This document shows, piece by piece, positions 39,824-47,723 of a stretch of 50,567 bases of DNA. Position 1 is the first letter of the stretch. Each line of letters begins with the position of its first letter. A program made the position numbers and the translations under genes. The notes beneath the pieces are model-generated. The model was not told the origin of the DNA. It saw nothing but the letters and a program-made list of their open reading frames with translations, and did not search any database. The DNA is from JBIKIW01 sp044361365 (GTDB lineage Bacteria; Patescibacteriota; JACMRA01): assembly GCA_044361365.1 (NCBI GenBank), contig JBIKIW010000005.1:1-50567 (forward strand), given 5' to 3'.

Positions 39824-41140
39824 TTAGAATCCTTGTATAGCCTCTTTAACCCAGCTTTGTTTAACCTCGTTTAGGTAGTTTTGTCTGTGTTTTTGAACGG
39901 TTTGGAGGTAATCTTTTATATCTACAGCATCTTTAATATTCTCAGCAATAGTTTTGCCAGTTACAGTAAGGCAATCTCCATGAATAAGCCCAGCTTTCCA
40001 AAGCTCTTTTAGCACAGTTGGGACACCTCCAATTTTATACAAATCATACATCATATATCTTCCAGAAGGCTTTAGATCGCTAATTAAAGGTACTTTTTCA
40101 CCAATTCGATTAAAATCATCGATATTTAGCTCCACCTCAGCATCTTTAGCTAGAGCAATCAAGTGAAGTACGGCATTTGTAGATCCTCCCAAAGCCATTA
40201 CGATAGTTATCGCATTTTCAAAGGCTTTTTTGGTCATAATATCTCTTGCTTTAATATCTTTTTGGAGTAAATTTACCAAACACCTGGCGGTAATCAAGCA
40301 GTCGTCATATTTTGCCTCCGAGATTCGATTATTGTGATTTGTTGCAGGATTTGAAGAAGAGTAGGGGACGCTCATACCCATTGCTTCGATCGCAGATGCC
40401 ATGGTGTTGGCGGTGTACATACCTCCACAAGATCCACAAGTTGGGCAAGCAGCACCTTCAATTTTCATAAATTCATCGTAATCGATCTTTCCAGAAGAGT
40501 ATTTTCCAATTGCTTCGAAGGTTGAAACGATGTTTAATTCCTCATTTTTATATTCCCCTGGCAAAATTGAACCGCCGTACATGGTTATGCCCACCAAATT
40601 GTTGCGAGCTAGTGGCATCAAAGCTCCAGGAATGGTTTTATCACAACCTGAAAGAGTAACTGAAGCGTCACAGGCATATGCTTCTTGCATCATCTCAATC
40701 GAATCTGCGATTAAATCCCTACTTGGCAAGGAGTATTTCATACCGCTCATACCCATACTTTGTCCGTCGGTAACCACAGGAGTTCCAAAAGAATAAGTTT
40801 TTGCTCCAAGCCTTTCTAATTCACCAGCTACAATTTCGCCTAAATCTCTTATTTTAGCATTGCAAGGTGTGATGTTGGTAAAAGGTGTGGCTACGGCAAC
40901 GAGGGGTTTTTCAAAGTCGCTATCTCCATAACCAACGGCTCTCATCATAGCTCTAGCAGCAGATCTTTCAATCCATTGTTCCTTATTATTAAAATCTCCA
41001 GTGAGTTCTTTGGAGCGAAATTTACCCTTTAAATGAGCATTTGTAGCTGATTGAGGTAGGTCAAGATTTCGAGCTGTAGGGTTTTGGGAGTCAGAATTTG
41101 TTATCCCACAAGAACCGGGGCAATTATCACAAGAAGACAT
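39824..41140 (-). CDS. ilvD: Dihydroxy-acid dehydratase, C-terminally truncated (IlvD)
   Basis: 438 residues from the ATG at 41140; a TTG at 41194 would extend it. IlvD dehydrates dihydroxyacids in branched-chain amino acid synthesis using an Fe-S cluster. The cluster cysteines are present (NITPCNAK, LSGCDKTIPG, CGSCGGMYTANTM), as is ALGGSTNAVLHL. The protein stops shortly after TVTGKTIAENIKDAVDI. Typical IlvD is about 560 residues, so the C-terminal swivel domain (with the GRFSGGT motif) is missing, replaced by about 30 unrelated residues. An extra cysteine motif, CDNCPGSCG, sits at the N terminus. No other ilv or leu genes are present. Possibly inactive or repurposed. Confidence 0.82.
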   Translation of the reverse strand: MSSCDNCPGSCGITNSDSQNPTARNLDLPQSATNAHLKGKFRSKELTGDFNNKEQWIERSAARAMMRAVGYGDSDFEKPLVAVATPFTNITPCNAKIRDLGEIVAGELERLGAKTYSFGTPVVTDGQSMGMSGMKYSLPSRDLIADSIEMMQEAYACDASVTLSGCDKTIPGALMPLARNNLVGITMYGGSILPGEYKNEELNIVSTFEAIGKYSSGKIDYDEFMKIEGAACPTCGSCGGMYTANTMASAIEAMGMSVPYSSSNPATNHNNRISEAKYDDCLITARCLVNLLQKDIKARDIMTKKAFENAITIVMALGGSTNAVLHLIALAKDAEVELNIDDFNRIGEKVPLISDLKPSGRYMMYDLYKIGGVPTVLKELWKAGLIHGDCLTVTGKTIAENIKDAVDIKDYLQTVQKHRQNYLNEVKQSWVKEAIQGF

Positions 41141-41254
41141 ATATAATAGCTCAAATGATTTCGATTTTTGATCAAGAATGTCAAATTTTTGCAAGAACTG
41201 AAAATATAAATCAAACTCTTGGCATTACAAAAACAACAACCAAAATAAATTTTT

Positions 41255-41632
41255 ATGTTTAGATTAAAAACACCTCAAAAAATCTTAGTCGGAGTAATTT
41301 TACTTCTGATAATTGCTATGTCTGGGGCTATTGCAATTCCAAGCTACCTAAAAAATCAAGAAAAAGCCTCCGCTTCAGCATCTGAAGTTATGGATAAAGT
41401 AAAAGAAAAGCCTGAGGCTGGGATTGAAGATCTTGATCCTAAAACTTTGGAAAAACTCAAGCAGTCAATTGATCTTTATCCTGGATTTTTGGTGCGAGCT
41501 GAGGTCGATAGGCAATTAAAAGAGGGTTATATTACCAAAAGACAATATAAAGAAATTAATGAATTAGTTGATCAAAAAGAGCAAAATGCTAAAACTCAAT
41601 CTAGCATATCGTCAAGTTCAAGCAGTATTTAA
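41255..41632 (+). CDS. Small membrane-anchored protein with Ser-rich tail
   Basis: 125 residues. One hydrophobic helix (about 10-28, ILVGVILLLIIAMSGAIAI) followed by a short helical domain (DPKTLEKLKQSIDLYPGFLV, RQLKEGYITKRQYKEINELV) and a serine homopolymer at the end. The YITKRQYKEINELV element reads like a short-helix SHOCT-type module. No family assigned with confidence. Confidence 0.5.
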   Translation: MFRLKTPQKILVGVILLLIIAMSGAIAIPSYLKNQEKASASASEVMDKVKEKPEAGIEDLDPKTLEKLKQSIDLYPGFLVRAEVDRQLKEGYITKRQYKEINELVDQKEQNAKTQSSISSSSSSI

Positions 41633-41694
41633 TTATCTCGAAAAAAAACATTTGACAAAATTATAAAATTGCATAATTAATTTTAGTAATATGC

Positions 41695-41815
41695 ATTTTG
41701 TTGCAAAATCTAAATCTCTCAACCTCGTGATTATCACACGAGAAGGGGTTTGGTTTGCATAAAAAGTATATTATCAATTTTTCAACCATCCCCCCTCGAA
41801 AGGGGATTTTATTTT
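41695..41815 (+). promoter_or_regulatory. Structured leader upstream of the Nudix fusion gene
   Basis: Three inverted repeats follow one another: ATTTTG/CAAAAT (41695-41709), CTCGTG/CACGAG (41724-41742), and CCCCT-CGAA-AGGGG (41792-41805) followed by ATTTTATTTT. The last looks like a terminator but ends only 10 bases before the start codon. It could act as an attenuator or hide the ribosome site. A TTGACA lies upstream at 41652-41657. Confidence 0.45.
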
Positions 41816-41825
41816 GTCTATTTTT

Positions 41826-44189
41826 ATGTTAGAACGTATAACTAAGTCACCACAACCGAGTCAAAATCGTGATTCAAAAGAGTCTTTTGGGCAACCTGAA
41901 AAGTTTCCAGGTCAAAAAGAAATGGAGAAGTTTTCTAAAACTGTTGTCTATAAAGCTTTGAGTCAAAATATCAATCAGCTTAGGCAGCAAGGAGCAAATC
42001 AAGAAAATCGAGGATTCGCCAACTACATGCGTATTTTGGGCATAGAAAGAGCTGAAAGGGTTAAAAATCTTTGGGAGGTTAATAGTATTATTACAGATTA
42101 TAATGATACAAAGTTGCCTTCTGTTTTAGGTAAAGAAACCAATAAAATTGTGGGTTTTTATGACGATTTGTACGCTCAAGCTCCAGAATTAGAAGATAAT
42201 TATCTAAAACAATTTGTAGCACAAAATGATTATAAAAGCTGGTCTGTTCAAGAAAATTTGATAGCCAGAGTGCAAGAAGTTGCTAGTCTTTTTGGTATAA
42301 AACCACCTAGCTTTGAAGTTTTAACAAGTTTTGCAAACTATGTTTGTGAGCGGCAAAATCCAGACTTGGATAGACAGATTAGACTAGAAAATTATATTCA
42401 AGATTACCCTTTTCTTACTTTTTTGAATGGATCAAACAATGAAGTTGCAATTGCTAGGCAGAAACTTGAAAATGATTTGAATGCACCAAGCTACGAAAAA
42501 GATGAAAGTGTAGGAATCTTGAGTACTCCAAAGCAACCCGAAAGCGGGGTAAAAACCTCCAGATCAACTGAGACTAAAATCAGCAGAGGTGGTAAAATAG
42601 AGGAATTTTACGATCTTTATCGTGACAGTATTTTTGTGGATCAGTTGTTTGAAAAGATTGATTATAACGACTTTTTGGAAAAATCTGGGAGCAATGAGGA
42701 GTTTGTGCAAAATGTTAAATCTGAAAAAAACCTGATTGCTAGTAAGTTTGTTTACGAAACCCAGAAAAAACTAGAAAAAGACGGATACCAAACTAAAATT
42801 GCTATAAAATGTTATCCTTCTGGATATTCTGATATTTCGATTTATACCACTAAAGTTGATGAAAAAGGCAACAAACAAAAGTCAGAAGTGCAAATTCAAA
42901 CCAATCAAACGGTTTTAAATAAAGAAAAGGAAACTCCTGAAAATAATGTTAGAAAAGAGATTTTGCAGAGTATTTATAAACAAAATTCAGTCTTTTTAGA
43001 AAGTGTTTTTGATAATTTTGTAGGTGAAAATAAAAAATACCAAATCCAAAAAGCCATTGAAACAATTTTTGGGAAAATGATTGGAGTTAATAAGCCTGAT
43101 CCTCAAGATGTTGTTAAAATAATCGGTAAAGAAGTAGTTAAGATAAATCCTGAGTTTAAAGCTGAAAATTCTGATAGTTACGCAAGTTTGGCTCAGTCGC
43201 TTTTGGATAATTTTGATGCTATGACAGCAAGTTTGGCAAGATCGCAGTCTTGGTTTAGCGATGGTTCGTTTATTCAAAATAAGAACGATGTTGATGAAAT
43301 GATGAGTAATATAGAGAAATTAGCCAGAGAGAGTGCTGAAAACGAAATTTTGCAAGGTACAAAAGTGCAAAACGATCCTACAGCTAGTAAATACTTGCTT
43401 GAAACTAGAGATAATCAAGCTATAGTTAAAAATCAAGTTGCCCAGACTATGAAAAAATACGAATCTCGAGCCAAAGCTGCTATTGAATTGCCAGCCAAAA
43501 CTCCTTTTGGGGAAAACCTAAAACCTACAGCCAGAGCCATTTTTTGGCATCCAAAAGAAAACAAAGTCTTATTGCTTCAAAAGCTTCCAATTAGCAAGGC
43601 TCCAAATGCATTAGAATTTCCAGGCGGGAAAATTGAAGAAGAGGATTTGATGATAAATGATGAGGTGATCCCACTTGAAGAGCAAAATTTGTTAAATCCG
43701 AAATATAGAGAAGCGGCAGAAAAAGCTGCTTTACGAGAATTACGAGAAGAAGTTGGTTGGAATTCGGAGGGAAAATGGACAAAAAAATACCCTGACAGAA
43801 GTTTTGGAGGTGTTCAATTAAATGGGGCGTTTAGCTATGCAAATGAGACTAAAATACCACCTACGCCAACAATCGTTAATTTAGCTTCTGTAGAGCTATC
43901 GAATGAACCTTTTGGAATGGAAATTGGAACAATGCCAGAAGACAAACACAATCCAAGATTTGCAAAGTGGGTTACGGTAGAACAAATTATAGTTGCTCAA
44001 GCGACAGGTTTTATGACCATTGGCAATCAAACTTTCCCGTTAAATGGAAATCTAAGATTGTCACCTCAAGCTATGTGGGAATTGAATGCACAAGCTAAAA
44101 GTAGGGAGGATATGATTAAAGAAAGGCGAGAAGATTGGCGAGCAAATAACCCATATTTCGAAAGACTCGAAGCTTTAAGAAATTCCTAA
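41826..44189 (+). CDS. Large protein with C-terminal Nudix hydrolase domain
   Basis: 787 residues from the ATG at 41826 (a TTG at 41814 is possible). The first 550 residues have no recognised domain, are helical and charged, and contain a GKIEEFYDLYRDSIF to SEVQIQTNQT region with strands. The last 200 residues are Nudix-like: TARAIFWHPKENKVLLLQK, LEFPGGKIEEED and AALRELREEVGW. The Nudix box G-x5-E-x7-REUxEExGU is split by about 24 extra residues (MINDEVIPLEEQNLLNPKYR) after GGKIEEED. The metal-binding glutamates REL-REE are kept. It probably hydrolyses a nucleoside diphosphate derivative; the long N-terminal part may supply substrate or partner binding. Confidence 0.7.
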   Translation: MLERITKSPQPSQNRDSKESFGQPEKFPGQKEMEKFSKTVVYKALSQNINQLRQQGANQENRGFANYMRILGIERAERVKNLWEVNSIITDYNDTKLPSVLGKETNKIVGFYDDLYAQAPELEDNYLKQFVAQNDYKSWSVQENLIARVQEVASLFGIKPPSFEVLTSFANYVCERQNPDLDRQIRLENYIQDYPFLTFLNGSNNEVAIARQKLENDLNAPSYEKDESVGILSTPKQPESGVKTSRSTETKISRGGKIEEFYDLYRDSIFVDQLFEKIDYNDFLEKSGSNEEFVQNVKSEKNLIASKFVYETQKKLEKDGYQTKIAIKCYPSGYSDISIYTTKVDEKGNKQKSEVQIQTNQTVLNKEKETPENNVRKEILQSIYKQNSVFLESVFDNFVGENKKYQIQKAIETIFGKMIGVNKPDPQDVVKIIGKEVVKINPEFKAENSDSYASLAQSLLDNFDAMTASLARSQSWFSDGSFIQNKNDVDEMMSNIEKLARESAENEILQGTKVQNDPTASKYLLETRDNQAIVKNQVAQTMKKYESRAKAAIELPAKTPFGENLKPTARAIFWHPKENKVLLLQKLPISKAPNALEFPGGKIEEEDLMINDEVIPLEEQNLLNPKYREAAEKAALRELREEVGWNSEGKWTKKYPDRSFGGVQLNGAFSYANETKIPPTPTIVNLASVELSNEPFGMEIGTMPEDKHNPRFAKWVTVEQIIVAQATGFMTIGNQTFPLNGNLRLSPQAMWELNAQAKSREDMIKERREDWRANNPYFERLEALRNS

Positions 44190-44290
44190 CTAACTTTTAA
44201 GCTGAAAATTTCAGAGAGGTCGTCTAGTTAGTATCAAAAGTCAACCGCAAACCCATTGACCAAACCTAAATTCCCTTGAAAGTTTGAGGT

Positions 44291-45148
44291 ATGAATCCGT
44301 TAATTCTTGGCATCGACCCAAATCTTGAAGTTTTATCTCCCGCAACTTGGCATCAATTAGACCAAAAAGAGCATAGTAGCATTGAAGAAAAGCTTAGTTT
44401 TTTTTGTGATTCTTGCCTAAAAGCTGCCCAAAATTTGTTGGCGGGAGTGAAGTTTCAGTCGGCTTATTTTGAAAAATACGGTTTGGTCGGGCTTCGGGTT
44501 TTGTCTGAAAGCTTGAAAATGGCAAAAGAGATGAATTTAATCACCATTTTGGACGCTAAGCGAGGAGATATCGATCGCACTTCTGACGCATATGCCACCG
44601 CTTATTTAAATCAAAATCAAGATTTTAGTGCCGATTTTTTGACTGTGAGTCCGTTTTTGGGAGTTGGGAAAAGTCTCGAGCCGTTTGTGCAAAAAGCTAT
44701 TGAAAACAAGAAAGGATTGTTTGTTTTGGTGCGAACTTCCAACACGGATGCCGAAATTTTGCAGGATTTTGAAAATAAAAATGGTGAGAGTTTGAGTGAA
44801 TTTATTGCTGTAGAAATTGAAAATTTAAACCAAAAAGCTCTTGCAAACGGTTATTTTAATCCAATTTTAGGTGCTGGTTTTGGTCCAATCGGAGCTGTAG
44901 TTGGAGCTACCAAACCAGAATTAGGTTTGAAACTGCGAAAGCTTGCCCCAACAAGTTGGTTTTTGTGTCCGGGACTTGGAACTCAAGGAGGAAGTTTTGA
45001 TGACCTTGGTAATTTTTACACCAAAGACAAACTTGGAGCTTGGTTTCCGATGTCGAGCGGTCTGACCAATTTAACAGTAGAAGAATTAGCTAAAAATAGC
45101 CTTGAGGAGGGGATAAAATCTAGAATAAAATTCTTTTTAAACAGATGA
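44291..45148 (+). CDS. pyrF: Orotidine 5'-phosphate decarboxylase (type 2)
   Basis: 285 residues. Converts OMP to UMP in pyrimidine synthesis. The catalytic DAKRGDID motif (Lys90 in ILDAKRGDID) is present, and LGIDPNLEVL, VKFQSAYFEKYG, TVSPFLGVGKSLEPF, VRTSN and CPGLGTQGG belong to the type 2 (PyrF-2) group, which is longer than type 1. It ends with TGA, which shows that TGA is a stop codon in this genome. No other pyr genes are in the window. Confidence 0.93.
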   Translation: MNPLILGIDPNLEVLSPATWHQLDQKEHSSIEEKLSFFCDSCLKAAQNLLAGVKFQSAYFEKYGLVGLRVLSESLKMAKEMNLITILDAKRGDIDRTSDAYATAYLNQNQDFSADFLTVSPFLGVGKSLEPFVQKAIENKKGLFVLVRTSNTDAEILQDFENKNGESLSEFIAVEIENLNQKALANGYFNPILGAGFGPIGAVVGATKPELGLKLRKLAPTSWFLCPGLGTQGGSFDDLGNFYTKDKLGAWFPMSSGLTNLTVEELAKNSLEEGIKSRIKFFLNR

Positions 45149-45208
45149 TCTTTTTTAGATTCTAATTTAATTCTCAAAAGAAAAGCCCGTGTGAGGAGTT
45201 GAATCTAG

Positions 45209-45880
45209 CTATCGCCAATTTCCTGAAGTGTAAATTCCATTTTGAACTAAACTACAACCACACTCCAAAAATTTTACATCGACTGGTTCTGTTCCATTTT
45301 TCCAAACATGAAAATGCAGATGAGCCTGGGTAGAATATCCAGTGTCGCCAAGTTCGCCAATTTGCTCTCCCTGATCAACATAATCACCATATGAAACACT
45401 TATACTTCCAGGGTTTAGATGATAATAATTAGAAGTCTCTCCATCTCCGTGGTCAATTACTACCATGTTTCCATTTGTGTACCAGTAGTCATTTTTAGGC
45501 AGACCATTCATCTCTTTTAGTTTGCAACTGATTATATTTCTGCAGGTTTTGTTGTAATTTCCACCTTCTCTCACAGCAATTACTTTTCCAGCCTTGGCAG
45601 CCAAAATAGGTGTTCCGGTAGCATCAAAACTATAAGCTCCAAAATCTAGGGATTTTTCTAAAATATCTCTATGACTAAACCAGCCATTATAACCCTGGGT
45701 CACTCGCAGAGCTTTGCCAGCTTTGTAGGGAAGGGCGTAACCGGTGGAAATCCAGTTTGTCTCATTTTCAGCAACAACTTTTAGGCTAAAAAACACACTT
45801 GCTGAAACTAAAAAAACTAGCAGAAAAAGGGAAAATGATTTAATTTTGTGTATTTGGAAATCTAAAAAAATCGACGACAT
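45209..45880 (-). CDS. Secreted M23-type metallopeptidase
   Basis: 223 residues from the ATG at 45880; a TTG at 45919 adds 13 residues before the signal sequence. A signal peptide or anchor (SFSLFLLVFLVSASVFFSLK, then VVAENE) is followed by the LytM fold: GWFSHRDILEKSLDFGAY with the first ligands, GTPILAAKAGKVIAVREGG, VVIDHGDGETSNYYHL, GEQIGELGDTGYSTQAHLHF. The HLHFH motif keeps the zinc histidines. It would cut peptidoglycan cross-links or act in host or cell-wall interaction. Confidence 0.85.
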   Translation of the reverse strand: MSSIFLDFQIHKIKSFSLFLLVFLVSASVFFSLKVVAENETNWISTGYALPYKAGKALRVTQGYNGWFSHRDILEKSLDFGAYSFDATGTPILAAKAGKVIAVREGGNYNKTCRNIISCKLKEMNGLPKNDYWYTNGNMVVIDHGDGETSNYYHLNPGSISVSYGDYVDQGEQIGELGDTGYSTQAHLHFHVWKNGTEPVDVKFLECGCSLVQNGIYTSGNWR

Positions 45881-45962
45881 ATAAATTGATTTATTCAAAT
45901 AAATGCGTGAAGTTTGCAAAGTTTGTCAATGAGTCAAAAGGTGTTCTTATAGCAGGCTTGAT

Positions 45963-46249
45963 TTATAAATTGTTAAGTAACAACCTGTAAATAATATTGT
46001 TTTTATCCATAGCCTTCTGTCTATTGGCATTTCTATAAGTTTTAGGGGCTTTGTTTCTTTCTAAGAAAGTCCTTATTTCATCAACAGATGTTAGCTTCTT
46101 CAAGGTTGGGTTAAAGTTGCCTACAAAGCTTTCAATATCAAATCTAATAAAAAAGCTTTAAGTTTTGCTAAATCTGGATCTTGTGGGATTTCAGAGGTTT
46201 TGTGCTGAGAGGTGTTTGAAAGTTTTAAGATTTCTTGCGTAGAATTGAT
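45963..46249 (-). pseudogene. Frameshifted gene relic upstream of lepA
   Basis: On the minus strand an open stretch reads STQEILKLSNTSQHKTSEIP and on to DPDLAKLKAFLLD. It then shifts to a second frame, RFDIESFVGNFNPTLKKLTS, followed by VDEIRTFLERNKAPKTYRNA, and ends at a TAA (45963-45965). Both halves look protein-like and join at one point (around 46150), but neither has a start codon. It is the C-terminal part of a lost gene of unknown family. The spacer 46250-46387 holds only small hairpins (AAATCTG/CAGATTT near 46255-46274). Confidence 0.5.
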
Positions 46250-46387
46250 TTATTAAATCTGCAAATCAGATTTTAAGGAAAGGCCAGTGTTTTATAGCCG
46301 AAAAAATAACTTATGTCAAAATAATTAATATGACATTTAGAATCACCAGATTTGCCAAAAATCTGCTTTGCGATATTAGTTTTAGAA

Positions 46388-47608
46388 ATGCTCCAAGCTC
46401 TTATTTTCGACTCTTTTTATGATAAACACCGTGGTGTGGTGGCATATGTTCGGCTATTTAGTGGGGAAATAACCGTCGGACAAGAGGTTTATTTTTTGGC
46501 AACAGATCAAAAAGCCATTGCTCATGAAGTTGGTTATTTTTTGCCTGGTAAGCTTAATCCAAACCCAAAACTAGAAGTTGGTGAGATTGGTTATATCGTT
46601 ACAGGACTCAAAGAGCTTGATAAAGTTCGGGTAGGGGATACCATTTCGGATCAGTATAATCATGATTTTAGTTTGCCTGGATACAAAGAAGTTGAGCCGA
46701 AAGTTTTTAGTAGTATTTTCCCAACTGACGCCGACGATTATCCAAAACTCCGAGAATCGATGGCAAAACTACGGTTAAATGACGCCTCTTTGCAATACGA
46801 AATCGAAAATATCCCTGCACTTGGTTTTGGCTTTAGATGTGGGTTTTTAGGGCTTTTGCATATGGATATTGTCCAAGAAAGATTGAGTCGTGAATTTGAT
46901 TTGGATTTGGTGCTAACCACTCCGTCTGTAGAGTATCATGTAATCACTCGCGATGACCAAGAAATTGCCGTACGAAACCCAGCTGAACTCCCAGACCCTT
47001 CCAATATCCTGAAGATCAAAGAGCCTTGGGTAAAGCTCGAAATCATCACCCCAGAAGAATATGTAGGTCGAATAATTGAGTTAATCACTAGCCGTCGTGG
47101 GCAGTATGATAGCATCAATTTGCTTTCAGGTAGTCAGATGGAAATGCACGCTACGGTTCCACTTGCCGAGATGATTGTGGATTTTTATGACGATCTAAAG
47201 TCAGCCTCCAGAGGTTACGCCACCATGTCGTACGAATTGCTTGGATTTAAAGAAGATGATTTGGTGAAAATTGATATTTTGGTAAATCACAAAATCGTGG
47301 ATCCGATGTCGATTATTACACATAGATCAATCGCTGAAGATCGAGGCAGACAGGTGTGTGAAAAACTAAAAGAGTTGATTCCAAGACAACAGTTTGAAAT
47401 TGCGGTGCAAGCTGCGGTGGGTGCCAAAATCATTGCTCGCTCAACTATCAAAGCCTTTAGAAAAGATGTTACTGCCAAGCTGTATGGAGGAGATGTAAGC
47501 AGACGCAAAAAACTCCTTGAAAAGCAGAAAAAAGGTAAGAAAAAGATGAAAATGGTGGGTAATGTCGAAATTCCTCAGAGTGCGTTTTTGAGTGTTTTGA
47601 AGAAGTAA
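46388..47608 (+). CDS. lepA: Elongation factor 4 (LepA) lacking the GTPase domain
   Basis: 407 residues from the ATG at 46388. LepA is a ribosome-binding GTPase thought to act on stalled or maturing ribosomes. The sequence begins exactly at domain II (LQALIFDSFYDKHRGVVAYV). It continues through domain III (YPKLRESMAKLRLNDASLQY, GFGFRCGFLGLLHMDIVQER), domain V (EPWVKLEIITPEEYVG, GQYDSINLL) and the LepA-specific C-terminal domain (DPMSIITHRS, GGDVSRRKKLLEKQKKGKKK). The first about 180 residues, with all G motifs, are absent, and no relic of them is seen upstream. Either a new start produces a GTPase-free ribosome ligand or this is a decaying gene. The rest is intact. Confidence 0.85.
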   Translation: MLQALIFDSFYDKHRGVVAYVRLFSGEITVGQEVYFLATDQKAIAHEVGYFLPGKLNPNPKLEVGEIGYIVTGLKELDKVRVGDTISDQYNHDFSLPGYKEVEPKVFSSIFPTDADDYPKLRESMAKLRLNDASLQYEIENIPALGFGFRCGFLGLLHMDIVQERLSREFDLDLVLTTPSVEYHVITRDDQEIAVRNPAELPDPSNILKIKEPWVKLEIITPEEYVGRIIELITSRRGQYDSINLLSGSQMEMHATVPLAEMIVDFYDDLKSASRGYATMSYELLGFKEDDLVKIDILVNHKIVDPMSIITHRSIAEDRGRQVCEKLKELIPRQQFEIAVQAAVGAKIIARSTIKAFRKDVTAKLYGGDVSRRKKLLEKQKKGKKKMKMVGNVEIPQSAFLSVLKK

Positions 47609-47723
47609 AAACAACAAGTCTAAATTTATTTTTCGATATTGTGAGTTAATAAAAAGTGTGCTGTGATGATATTTAGTCGCTTGAATTTTTTAGTTCGGCG
47701 ATTTGTGTTACAGAGAAGAAAAG

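Noticed and set aside
41792..41815. Terminator of the 41255-41632 gene
   Set aside because: It has terminator shape but lies 160 bases after that gene and 10 bases before the next start codon, so I describe it as part of a leader instead.
45209..45880. Loss of the first zinc histidine in the M23 peptidase
   Set aside because: The segment before SLDF lacks the close histidine of LytM, but an upstream histidine (WFSHRD) fits the longer-spaced ligand arrangement of related peptidases.
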